A stretch of DNA of 64,000 bases from Micromonospora sp. U21 (GTDB taxonomy: Bacteria > Actinomycetota > Actinomycetes > Mycobacteriales > Micromonosporaceae), in contig NZ_JAGPYK010000006.1 of assembly GCF_018070045.1 (NCBI RefSeq), positions 124,001 through 188,000 on the forward strand, written 5' to 3'. Within the stretch, counting starts at the first letter, position 1; each line of letters opens with the position of its first letter. The position numbers were made by a program, and so were the translations under genes. Positions 1 through 7,614 of the stretch are shown in pieces. Under the pieces are notes generated by a model that did no database searches, was not told the origin of the DNA, and worked only from the letters and a program-made list of their open reading frames with translations.

Positions 1-243
1 CCACAATTTGTCCCGATCTTGGCGACAATAAGGGGCAAGCACACTTCAGAGCCGATCAACTTCGCCCTTTGGACGAGCCGGTTATTCCCGATTCGCCCGG
101 CGAAGGCGGTCCCAGCGGACGTCGTCGGCGTCCGCTCCGACCGCCCGTCAGGGCTCACCCTTGCGACCGATGGCCCGGCCGCCGAACGGCCGATGCCCCG
201 GCGTGGCCGTTCGGGTGGACGGACGACCCGGGTGGCGACCGGA

Positions 244-669
244 TCAGTGCCGGCCGTTCTCCGCCGGGGTGACGGTCAGCCGGTGCCGGCTGTTGTCGCC
301 GCTGGAGAACGGCCAGAGCCGGTCGGCGTACTCGACCAGGTCAGCCAGCTGCTGCCGGCTCAGCCCGGCGGAGGAGATCGAGGCGTGCACGTCGGCCCGG
401 TACCGGCCGTCGTCGTCGCGCCCCAGCTTCGCCTCGGCCCGCACCTGGACGGTGTGCGCCTCGTCGGTGATCTCCCCAGCTGCCTCCACCGCCGCGTGAT
501 GCAGGCAGGACGCGAAGGCCGCCGCCAGCAACTGCTCCGGCCTCAACCCGGTGCAGTGCGCTGCCAGCGGCGAGGCCAGCGCGGTGGAGAGTCCGCCATC
601 GTCGGTGCGTACGTGGCCGCCCTCAGCGGTCGCGGTGGCCTCATGCAGCCAGGAACTCGGATCCGGCAT
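244..669 (-). CDS. OsmC-family protein, atypical cysteine pair
   Basis: A 141-residue protein of the OsmC/Ohr fold, whose family members reduce organic hydroperoxides in the cytoplasm with a pair of cysteines. The pattern GLRPEQLLAAAFASC (residues 41-55) matches the helix that carries the first (peroxidatic) cysteine, here Cys55. At the place where Ohr and OsmC have the second cysteine (CPYS or CPVS) this protein reads LWPFSS (about residues 118-123), so the partner cysteine is a tryptophan. A classical peroxidase cycle is therefore doubtful. The ATG at 669 follows GGGAGG with a six-base gap; an upstream in-frame GTG lacks such a site. The Ser/Thr kinase gene lies just upstream on the same strand, 70 bases away, and the two may be cotranscribed. 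Family is clear, activity is not. Confidence 0.85.
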   Translation of the reverse strand: MPDPSSWLHEATATAEGGHVRTDDGGLSTALASPLAAHCTGLRPEQLLAAAFASCLHHAAVEAAGEITDEAHTVQVRAEAKLGRDDDGRYRADVHASISSAGLSRQQLADLVEYADRLWPFSSGDNSRHRLTVTPAENGRH

Positions 670-739
670 CGCGTTCCTCCCGTCGCTCACCCGCCCGACT
701 TCCCGGCCGCCGCCCGGCGAAACGCCGCGGGCCGCGCGG

Positions 740-1690
740 TCAGCGCCCGGCGGACCGGTCCGGCCCGTCGGCCACCCGCACCGCCTCGGTGGCCTCCATC
801 GCGGCCTGCTCGGTCCACGGCGACGTCGGAGCCGGCTGGCGCGCCGAGGGCACCAGCATCGGCACGTACACCCGGGCGTCCACGGCCTCGGCCAGCAGCA
901 GCGCGGCGACCAGGCTGGTCGGGCGCTCCGCCGGGTCCTCGGCCAGGCAGGAGCGGCACAGCTCGGCCACCTCCGGCGGGAGCCCGTCGATCTCGGGCAG
1001 CGGCTCCGGTGGCCGGCGACGACGCGCGCCCAGCAGCTCGACGGTGCTGTCCGCCGCGTAGGGCAGCCGGCCGGTGAGGCAGTAGTAGAGCAGCACGCCG
1101 AGGGCATACATGTCGGCCGCCGGGGTGGCCGGCGCACCGTCGAACTGCTCGGGGGCCAGGTACGCCGGGGTGCCCACGATCATCCCCTCCGGCATCGGCT
1201 CCGGCGCGCCGGCCGAGGTGGCGATGCCGAAGTCGAGCACCTTCACCCCGGAGGGGGTGAGCATCACGTTGGCCGGTTTGACGTCGCGGTGCACGATGCC
1301 GCTCGCGTGCGCGGCGGCCAGCGCGGCGCCGACCTCCGCGCAGACCCGTACCGAGATCCGCCAGTCCAGTGGACCGGCCCGCAGGTGCGCGGCGAGGGTC
1401 TCCCCCTCGGCCAGCTCCATCACGATGTACGGCACCCGGCGACCCGGCAGCGCGGAGGAGGAGGTGCCGAAGTCGTGCACGCTCGCCACGTTCGGGTGCA
1501 CCAGGCGCGCCGCGGAGCGGGCCTCGGCCTGGATGCGCTCCACCGGGCCGTGCTGGCCGTCCACGCCGGGCGAGATCAGCTTCACCGCGACCGGCCGGTC
1601 CAGCACGCGGTCGTGGGCTCGCCACACCTCGGACATGCCGCCAATGCCGATCCGCCGTTCGAGCCGGTATCGCCCGTCCAGCGTGCGCAT
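740..1690 (-). CDS. Soluble Ser/Thr protein kinase (Hanks type)
   Basis: A 316-residue eukaryotic-type protein kinase. Visible in order: glycine loop GIGGMSEVW (15-23), the ATP-anchoring lysine in VAVKLI (Lys37), catalytic loop HRDVKPAN (134-141), DFG at 153-155 and the activation-segment end GTPAYLAPE (173-181). The kinase domain fills almost the whole protein. There is no transmembrane helix and no PASTA or other sensor domain, so unlike PknB it is probably cytosolic and must receive its signal from a partner. The ATG at 1690 has GAGGAG seven bases upstream; longer in-frame extensions have no coding character. It is followed on the same strand by the OsmC-like gene, which suggests a stress link by context only. 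Confidence 0.93.
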   Translation of the reverse strand: MRTLDGRYRLERRIGIGGMSEVWRAHDRVLDRPVAVKLISPGVDGQHGPVERIQAEARSAARLVHPNVASVHDFGTSSSALPGRRVPYIVMELAEGETLAAHLRAGPLDWRISVRVCAEVGAALAAAHASGIVHRDVKPANVMLTPSGVKVLDFGIATSAGAPEPMPEGMIVGTPAYLAPEQFDGAPATPAADMYALGVLLYYCLTGRLPYAADSTVELLGARRRRPPEPLPEIDGLPPEVAELCRSCLAEDPAERPTSLVAALLLAEAVDARVYVPMLVPSARQPAPTSPWTEQAAMEATEAVRVADGPDRSAGR

Positions 1691-1891
1691 CGACCGCTCC
1701 TCGCCCTCGTACCGCCGGCGGCGGTGCCTCCGTTTGCGGTACCCGGGCCCCGAGCTGGGCAAACCGTCGCGGAAAACGGGGGGCCACCGCGCCCGGGCAC
1801 CCGCTGCGGTGCGGTCGGTGGGTGCGGTAGCTTGCGAGCCAGGGCCGGCGTCACCCAACGTGCCGGCACGGTCACCCGAGGGGACGCCGCG

Positions 1892-2122
1892 ATGGGCGAG
1901 GTCACCGTACGCTTCGTCGGCGGGCCCGCTGACGGCCTGGTCCGGGACGTGCCGGCCGGGCCGGACGGCGCCCCGCCGCAGCGCTGGATCATGCGGCACC
2001 CGGATGGCACCGGGCCGGTGCAGGCCGGCCCCGACCACCTCTACGAACGCGACCGGCCGGACGGCGCGGGCGGCTGGAGCATGCGGTTCGTGCGCACCGA
2101 CCCGTTCGGGGTGTCCGAGTGA
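1892..2122 (+). CDS. Small conserved protein, 76 aa, function unknown
   Basis: A short acidic-aromatic protein opening MGEVTVRFVGGPADG and ending in FVRTDPFGVSE, with no signal peptide or membrane segment. The reading frame is open much further upstream, but the ATG at 1892 is preceded by GAGGGGAC and the upstream part looks non-coding. The pattern of hydrophobic strands and the GGPADG turn suggests a compact beta-rich domain. I recognise no characterised family. It is divergent from the kinase gene and sits about 120 bases upstream of the response regulator. Confidence 0.7.
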   Translation: MGEVTVRFVGGPADGLVRDVPAGPDGAPPQRWIMRHPDGTGPVQAGPDHLYERDRPDGAGGWSMRFVRTDPFGVSE

Positions 2123-2180
2123 CGCCGAGGCGGGGCTGACCGGCGGTGACACCGACCCGCCGCCGACCCGCCCGCACAGC

Positions 2181-2209
2181 TGGCACACAGGTGCCGCAGA
2201 GGCGTGCCA
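2181..2209. promoter_or_regulatory. Inverted repeat upstream of two-component operon
   Basis: TGGCAC at 2181-2186 and GTGCCA at 2204-2209 form an inverted repeat, and the spacer repeats related GTGCC/GGCAC words. It lies about 35 to 60 bases before the response regulator start, where an autoregulatory OmpR-family binding site would be expected. The symmetry is visible; the role is inference. Confidence 0.35.
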
Positions 2210-2241
2210 CAGATGCCCCGCCCACGATGGGGGACATGGTC

Positions 2242-2982
2242 ATGGAAGGGCGGGCCGCGTCCAGCCGCATCGAGCTACGCCGCCCCGACGGCGAGCCGGT
2301 ACGGGTGCTGGTGGTCGACGACGAGCCGACGCTGACCGACCTGCTGTCGATGGCGCTGCGCTACGAGGGCTGGCAGGTACGCAGCGCCGGCAACGGCACG
2401 GCGGCGTTGAACGCCGCGCGGCAGTTCCAGCCGGACGCCGTCGTGCTCGACGTGATGTTGCCCGACCTGGACGGCTTCCAGGTGCTGCGCCGGTTGCGCG
2501 AGCAGTCGCCCACCGTGCCGGTGCTCTTCCTGACCGCCCGGGACGCCGTCGAGGAGCGCATCGCCGGGCTGACCGTCGGCGGCGACGACTACGTCACCAA
2601 GCCGTTCAGTCTGGAGGAGGTGATCGCCCGGCTGCGCGCGCTGCTGCGCCGCTCCGGTTTCGCGGTCGCCACCCGCGCGGACGCGGTGCTGACCGTGGGC
2701 GACCTCAGCCTCGACGAGGACAGTCACGAGGTCCGGCGGGACGGCCACCTGATCACCCTGACCGCGACCGAGTTCGAGCTGCTTCGCTACCTGATGCGCA
2801 ACCCGCGCCGGGTGCTCAGCAAGGCGCAGATCCTCGACCGGGTGTGGAACTACGACTTCGGCGGCCAGGCCAACGTCGTCGAGCTGTACATCTCGTACCT
2901 GCGCAAGAAGATCGACGCCGGCCGGGCACCGATGATCCACACGTTGCGCGGCGCGGGCTATGTCCTCAAGCCCGCCGAGTGA
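2242..2982 (+). CDS. OmpR/PhoB-family response regulator
   Basis: A two-component transcription factor of 246 residues. The receiver domain (about 22-135) has the acidic pair in VVDDEP (Asp26, Asp27), the phosphoacceptor in VVLDVMLPDLDG (Asp70) and the switch lysine in DYVTKPFS (Lys120). The C-terminal winged-helix DNA-binding domain (about 150-246) ends in TLRGAGYVLKP, the usual OmpR-family close. Three in-frame ATGs lie close together (2227, 2236, 2242); I chose 2242 because GGGGGA sits at good spacing, but 2227 is possible. The gene overlaps the following histidine kinase by 23 bases, so the two are translationally coupled. The target regulon is not visible; the neighbouring glycosyltransferase/GtrA relic may once have belonged to the same locus. 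Confidence 0.93.
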   Translation: MEGRAASSRIELRRPDGEPVRVLVVDDEPTLTDLLSMALRYEGWQVRSAGNGTAALNAARQFQPDAVVLDVMLPDLDGFQVLRRLREQSPTVPVLFLTARDAVEERIAGLTVGGDDYVTKPFSLEEVIARLRALLRRSGFAVATRADAVLTVGDLSLDEDSHEVRRDGHLITLTATEFELLRYLMRNPRRVLSKAQILDRVWNYDFGGQANVVELYISYLRKKIDAGRAPMIHTLRGAGYVLKPAE

Positions 2983-4477
2983 TCCCGGGGACCGGTCGGG
3001 CCGCCGGCCGGTGCGTGCCGCCCGCCGGTGGCTGGCCGGCCGGTCGTTGCGCACCCGGCTGGTGCTCGCCCTGGTCGCACTGCTCGCGCTGGTCAGCGTC
3101 GCCATCGGCGGGCTAACCACGGTGGCGCTGCGGCAGTTCCTGATCGACCGGCTCGACGCCCAACTGGCCCCCGCGACGGTCATGCGGGGCGCCGGTCGGC
3201 CGGCGTTCCCGGGCAACGGACCGGCCATCCCACCCGGACTGCCACCCGGCACCGTGGTGGCCGACATCACCGGCGATCGGGTGACGGCCGCGTCCACCCT
3301 GACCCGCAGCCCGTCCAGCGAGGACCCCTTTCCCGACGAGAGATCCGTCCCGGCCGACGAGGTCGCCGCGCTGGCCGACCTACCGGTCGGCGCCGAGCCG
3401 CGAACCGTCGACCTCGGCGAGCGCGGTGAGTACCGGGCCGTCGCCCGGCAGTTCCGCGACGGCCGGGTGCGGGTCGTCGCGCTGCCACTGGCCGGCGTGC
3501 GGGAAACCGTCTGGTGGATGGTCGCCGCGCAGGCCGGGGTGGCCACCGTCGGGCTGCTCATCGCCGGGGTCGCCGGCGCGCTGATCGTCCGGGCCACGCT
3601 GCGACCGCTGAACCGGGTGGCCGCCACCGCCACCCGGGTCACCGAGCTGCCCCTGGACCGCGGCGAGGTGGCGCTCGCCGTGCGGGTCCCGGCCGCGGAC
3701 ACCGATCCGCGTACCGAGGTCGGCCAGGTCGGGGCCGCGCTGAACCGGATGCTCGGCCACGTCGCGGACGCACTCGCCGCCCGCCAGGCCAGCGAGACCC
3801 GGGTACGCCAGTTCGTCGCCGACGCCAGCCACGAGCTGCGCACCCCGCTGGCCGCGATCCGCGGGTACGCCGAGGTGGCCCGGCGTGGCCGCGACGAGGT
3901 CCCCGCCGACGTGGCGCACGCGCTGCGCCGGGTGGAGTCGGAGAGCACCCGGATGACCAGCCTCGTCGACGACCTGCTGCTGCTGGCCCGGCTGGACACC
4001 GGCCGCCCGCTCGCGGTCGACCAGGTCGACCTGTCCGCCCTGGTGGTGGACGCGGTCAGCGACGCGCACGTGGCCGGCCCCGAGCACCGCTGGCAGCTCG
4101 ACCTTCCCGAGGTGGTGATCCGGGTCCCCGGCGACGCCGCCCGGCTGCACCAGGTGGTGGCGAACCTGCTGGCCAACGCCCGCGTTCACACCCCGCCCGG
4201 CACGGTGGTGACGACCACGCTGACCGTCGAGGGGGACGCGGCCGTGCTCACCGTCGCCGACGACGGGCCCGGGGTGCCGGCGGAGCTGCAACCGGAGATG
4301 TTCGAGCGGTTCGCCCGCGGCGACAGCTCCCGGTCCCGGGCACACGGCAGCACCGGCCTCGGCCTGGCGATCGTGGCGGCGGTGGTGGAGGCCCACCACG
4401 GCACCGTCGCGGTGCACAGCCGGCCGGGCCGGACCGTGTTCACCGTCCGGTTGCCGAATCCCACAGCTGACGCATAG
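2960..4477 (+). CDS. Membrane sensor histidine kinase
   Basis: A 505-residue sensor kinase paired with the overlapping response regulator. Membrane helices at about 32-58 and 186-210 enclose an extracytoplasmic sensor region of about 125 residues. A HAMP linker follows (about 211-272), then the dimerisation helix with the phosphorylated histidine in DASHELRTPLAAIRGY (His291). The ATPase domain has an N-box (about VANLLANARVHT), DDGPGVP and GLGLAIV. The start at 2960 lies inside the regulator's 3' end; a GTG at codon 18 is a possible later start. The extracytoplasmic domain has no recognisable fold, so the signal is unknown. Downstream lies the eroded glycosyltransferase. Confidence 0.93.
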   Translation: MSSSPPSDPGDRSGRRPVRAARRWLAGRSLRTRLVLALVALLALVSVAIGGLTTVALRQFLIDRLDAQLAPATVMRGAGRPAFPGNGPAIPPGLPPGTVVADITGDRVTAASTLTRSPSSEDPFPDERSVPADEVAALADLPVGAEPRTVDLGERGEYRAVARQFRDGRVRVVALPLAGVRETVWWMVAAQAGVATVGLLIAGVAGALIVRATLRPLNRVAATATRVTELPLDRGEVALAVRVPAADTDPRTEVGQVGAALNRMLGHVADALAARQASETRVRQFVADASHELRTPLAAIRGYAEVARRGRDEVPADVAHALRRVESESTRMTSLVDDLLLLARLDTGRPLAVDQVDLSALVVDAVSDAHVAGPEHRWQLDLPEVVIRVPGDAARLHQVVANLLANARVHTPPGTVVTTTLTVEGDAAVLTVADDGPGVPAELQPEMFERFARGDSSRSRAHGSTGLGLAIVAAVVEAHHGTVAVHSRPGRTVFTVRLPNPTADA

Positions 4478-4494
4478 TCGGCGCACGGCAGCGG

Positions 4495-4801
4495 GCAGCC
4501 CGCGAGCCCAGCGCCGCGCTGCGCGAGCTGCTGGAGCGCGACAGCGTCGACTACACCTGGGTGGCGGCGACCTCGGCTCCAACAACGCCTCCGGCTATCA
4601 GCTGGCCACCGGCGAGCCGGTGATGCCGATCGGCGGCTTCAACGGCAGCGACCCGTCGCCGACCCTCGCCCAGGTCCAGCGTCACGTCGCCGACGGAGAG
4701 ATCCACCACTTCGTCGGTGGTGGCGGCTTCCGCGCCAACGGTGGCAGCTCCGCCGCGCAGGAGATTGCCGCCTGGGTCGCGGAGACCTTCACGGGGCAGA
4801 C
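4495..4801 (+). pseudogene. Relic of GT39/ArnT-like glycosyltransferase, C-terminus
   Basis: The fragment YTWVAAT is in one frame (about 4501-4577). After the apparent loss of one base, the next frame reads GSNNASGYQLATGEPVMPIG, then GGFNGSDPSPTLAQ and EIAAWVAETFTGQTV (to about 4803). This series is typical of the C-terminal soluble domain of actinobacterial ArnT/YkcB-like membrane mannosyltransferases. The roughly 500-residue membrane part is missing and there is a frameshift, so the locus is dead. It directly follows the histidine kinase and runs into a GtrA relic. Confidence 0.7.
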
Positions 4802-4946
4802 AGTGGCTCGCTGGCCGTGCTGCACGCGGTCGACGCCGTACCCGTCCGGCCGGTGGAGCTGGCTGTGCCGGTGGCCGCGAACCTGGCCGCCACCGCGCTG
4901 CGCTTCGTGCTGCTGCGCCTCGGTATGCACCACCGCGGAACTGAGC
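4802..4946 (+). pseudogene. Relic of GtrA-family membrane protein, C-terminus
   Basis: In the frame starting at 4802 the sequence reads SGSLAVLHAVDAVPVRPVEL, then VAANLAATALRFVLLR. This resembles the last helices of GtrA-family proteins, which act with polyprenyl-linked glycosyltransferases; the terminal FVNF/LRFVLLR-like helix is characteristic. The first two thirds of the gene are absent, and no stop follows the tail before the arginase gene. The join to the glycosyltransferase relic at about 4801 suggests one deletion that removed the end of one gene and the start of the next. Assignment rests on a short stretch. Confidence 0.5.
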
Positions 4947-4951
4947 GCCGG

Positions 4952-5815
4952 TCAGCCGGTCCGCCGGGACGAACCGAGCACCTCGGCGAGGACCTCGACG
5001 ACGCGCCGTGCGTGGCGCCCGTCGGGGTCCTCGTCGACGTTCAGGTCGGTCACGCTGATCCCGAGCAGCCGGTCGGCGCGGGCCAGCGGGGTGACCAGCG
5101 CGACGAGGTCCGGCCAGCGCAGCCCGTCCGGCTCGGGATAGGTCACCGCCGGCAGGTCGCGGGGGTCCACCGCGTCCAGGTCGAGATGCAGCCAGGCCGG
5201 CCCGTCCCCGTCGGCGGCCAGGCCCGCCCCGACCGTCCCGGCGCCCCGGCTCAGCAGCTCCGGGGCGGGCACCTGGTGGATCGCCGGGTCGATCCGGGCC
5301 GTCTCGGCGCGGCTGCTGTCGTCGCTGGGCGGCCGGTGTCCGAGCAGGTGGACCCGGCCGGGGTCGAGCGACGCGCCGTCCTGCCCGGTGGCGGCGGCCG
5401 GCCCGTGCCCGGTGATCACCGAGAGGTCCATGTCCGCGGCCTCGCCGGTCGGCGAGGTCGCGCCGTCGAAGAAGTCCGGGTGTCCGTCGACGAACCACAG
5501 CTCGGTCGTCGGTGGCAGGGCCCGGCAGATGCCGGGCAGGATCGCGCAGTCACCGCCGAGCACCAGGGGCCGGCGGCCGTCGGTGAGCAGCGCCGCGATC
5601 CGGGCGGTGAGGGCGGCGCCGGCCCGACGCAGGCCGGCGGCGCCGATCAGGCCGCTCGCCGGGTCGCGGACCGGATCGCGGAGCAGCGCCTCGTCGACCT
5701 GGCCACCGTCGTCGGCGCCGAGGACGTCCAGCAGGCCGGCCCGGCGCAGCGCGGCCGGAGCCCGTTCCTCACCGCGACCGGCGCCGGAGGAGTCCAGCGG
5801 CGCGTCGACCACCAT
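4952..5815 (-). CDS. Arginase/agmatinase-family ureohydrolase
   Basis: A 287-residue ureohydrolase, close to the family's usual length. Metal-binding motifs are present: GGDCAILPG (87-95, where the family has GGDH, so the first histidine is a cysteine), VDGHPDFFD (109-117, in place of DAHxD) and HLDLDAVDP (210-218, matching SxDxDxxDP). The substitutions mean that arginase or agmatinase activity cannot be assumed; formiminoglutamase or guanidinobutyrase-like chemistry is possible. The ATG at 5815 is the first good start; a GTG three codons upstream is an alternative. It is convergent with the glycosyltransferase/GtrA relic and divergent from the 49-aa peptide operon. Confidence 0.85.
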   Translation of the reverse strand: MVVDAPLDSSGAGRGEERAPAALRRAGLLDVLGADDGGQVDEALLRDPVRDPASGLIGAAGLRRAGAALTARIAALLTDGRRPLVLGGDCAILPGICRALPPTTELWFVDGHPDFFDGATSPTGEAADMDLSVITGHGPAAATGQDGASLDPGRVHLLGHRPPSDDSSRAETARIDPAIHQVPAPELLSRGAGTVGAGLAADGDGPAWLHLDLDAVDPRDLPAVTYPEPDGLRWPDLVALVTPLARADRLLGISVTDLNVDEDPDGRHARRVVEVLAEVLGSSRRTG

Positions 5816-6016
5816 CCAGCGCACGCCCCCAGCGTACCGGCGGGCCGGGGGATATGTCCGGGTACGAGGTAGACGGCGGTGCAGTGCGCCGATGTGTCCG
5901 CTACGGCGGCGACGATCGGCGTACGGTGGGGGACAAGTCCGGCTTTCTGGGTCAAAAGCCTCACCGCTGTACGCCCGGGACGCCGGTGTCGAGACGGCGA
6001 GGGGAAGGAGCGATCG

Positions 6017-6166
6017 GTGATCCATCTGGCCTACCTGGACGCGGGATCCGGCAGCCTGATCGTGCAGGCGGTCGTCGGCGGGGTGGCCGGCGCCGCGGTC
6101 GCCGCCAAGCTCTACTGGCGGCGTCTGGTCGACCGGTTCCGCCGGCAACCCACCGACCAGCGGTGA
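6017..6166 (+). CDS. 49-aa single-helix membrane peptide
   Basis: A tiny protein beginning VIHLAYLDAGSGSLIVQAVV with one hydrophobic helix (about 13-31) followed by a basic tail LYWRRLVDRFRR. The GTG at 6017 has GGGGAAGGAG six bases upstream. Its stop overlaps the next gene's start as GTGA, so it is translationally coupled to the methyltransferase. Peptides with this AYLDPGSGS-like opening are common in front of sulfatase or methyltransferase genes for cell-surface polysaccharides; I know no assigned function. It probably sits in the inner membrane with the operon's other products. Confidence 0.85.
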   Translation: MIHLAYLDAGSGSLIVQAVVGGVAGAAVAAKLYWRRLVDRFRRQPTDQR

Positions 6167-7614
6167 GTCGGCACGTCCCGGCGATGGCGATCTCACCCGC
6201 GGAGGCCCGTCCCGAGCCGGCCTCCTTCCGAGACCCGGCCAACCGGGTCTTCCACGTCGGGGACGAGGTGCTGCGTGGGCTGGACCCGCAGGCCGCCGAG
6301 CACTGGAGGGCGCTGAGAGCCACCGAGTTCTTTCCGGCGCTGGTCGCCGCGGGCAAGGTGTGCGCCACCGAGGAAGCACCGCCGGCGCTGGTGCCCGCGT
6401 CCGCCGGGGATCCGTGGGCGGCGGTGCTGCGCCACGAACGCATCCCGTTCGTCTCCCACCCGTACGAGTGGTCCTTCACCATGCTGCGCGACGCCGCTCT
6501 CCTGCACCTGGAGATCCTGCGCGCCGCCGTCGCCGACGGGTTCACCACGAAGGACGGCTCGGCCTACAACCTGCAGTGGCGCGGCGCCGAAGCGGTCTTC
6601 ATCGACATCGGCTCCTTCGAGCCGGTACGCGACGGCGAGCCGTGGGCCGGCTACCGGCAGTTCTGCCAGACGGTGCTCTACCCGTTGCTGCTCACCGCCC
6701 ATCTGGGGGTGGACTTCCAGCCCTGGCTGCGCGCCCGGGTCGACGGCATCGAGGCCGATCAGCTCCGCCCGATCTTCGCCGGAGCCCGCCGGCTGCGCCC
6801 CGGCGTCCTGACCCACCTGCACCTGCACGGCGCGATGCAGCAGCGCAACGCCGCCGCCAGCACCACCGACGTACGGGCCCAGCTGCGGGCCGCCGGCTAC
6901 TCCCGGGAGCTGCTGCTGGCCACCGTGCGCGGCATCGAGAAACTGGTTCGCCGGCTGGATCGTCGCCCGACGGGCAGCCACTGGTCGGACTACCAGCGCA
7001 CCTGCGGCTACTCCGTGCCGGACCGGGCGGCCAAGGAACAGTTCGTGTCCACCGCGCTGACCGCCGGCGCCCGGCCCCGCCTGGTGCTCGACCTGGGCGC
7101 CAACGACGGCCGGTACTCCCGGCTGGCGGCCGGGCACGCCGACTACGTGGTCGCCGTCGAGCAGGACCCGGCCGTGGTCGACGAGCTGTACCGGGCGCTG
7201 CGGGCCGAGGGTCACCGCCGGATCCTGCCGCTGGTGCTGGATCTGGCCGACCCGTCGCCCGGTGGCGGCTGGCGGGGCGTCGAGCGCGCCGGCTTCGCCG
7301 AGCGCGCGTCCGCGGACGCGGTGCTCGCCCTGGCGGTGGTGCACCACCTGGCGATCGGGCGCAACGTGCCACTGCCGGAGGTGATCGACTGGCTGGCGGG
7401 GCTGACCGCGCCGGGCGGAGCGGTGGTGGTGGAGTTCGTGCATCCGGAGGACCCGATGGCCCGCCGGCTGCTCGCCAACAAGCCCGAGGGCCTCTTTCCG
7501 GACTACCGGCGCGACACCTTCGAGCGCCTGCTCGCGGCCCGGGGCCGGATCGCCGATCGTCTGGAGCTGCCCTCGGGCACCCGCACGCTGTACCGGGCGG
7601 TGATGGGTGGCTGA
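6163..7614 (+). CDS. SAM-dependent methyltransferase with N-terminal extra domain
   Basis: A 483-residue protein in two parts. Residues 308-317 read VLDLGANDGR, the SAM-binding glycine motif, followed by the acidic strand end in VAVEQD and ADAVLALAVVHH. The C-terminal half is thus a class I methyltransferase. The first 290 residues are a separate domain with KDGSAYNLQWRGAEAVFIDI (130-149) and a conserved SFEP, as in nodulation-related NoeA-like proteins; its role is unknown. The GTG start at 6163 overlaps the preceding peptide by four bases, and the 3' end overlaps the sulfatase-like gene by eight. This operon structure points to joint modification of a surface glycan or lipid. Confidence 0.85.
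   Translation: MSRHVPAMAISPAEARPEPASFRDPANRVFHVGDEVLRGLDPQAAEHWRALRATEFFPALVAAGKVCATEEAPPALVPASAGDPWAAVLRHERIPFVSHPYEWSFTMLRDAALLHLEILRAAVADGFTTKDGSAYNLQWRGAEAVFIDIGSFEPVRDGEPWAGYRQFCQTVLYPLLLTAHLGVDFQPWLRARVDGIEADQLRPIFAGARRLRPGVLTHLHLHGAMQQRNAAASTTDVRAQLRAAGYSRELLLATVRGIEKLVRRLDRRPTGSHWSDYQRTCGYSVPDRAAKEQFVSTALTAGARPRLVLDLGANDGRYSRLAAGHADYVVAVEQDPAVVDELYRALRAEGHRRILPLVLDLADPSPGGGWRGVERAGFAERASADAVLALAVVHHLAIGRNVPLPEVIDWLAGLTAPGGAVVVEFVHPEDPMARRLLANKPEGLFPDYRRDTFERLLAARGRIADRLELPSGTRTLYRAVMGG

Noticed and set aside
1..243. Possible gene end at the left edge
   Set aside because: Open frames exist, but none has a start, motif or codon pattern that I can support.
551..2122. Very long plus-strand frame antisense to the kinase
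   Set aside because: The frame is open because of GC-skewed third positions of the kinase gene; only its last 76 codons have a start site and protein-like composition.
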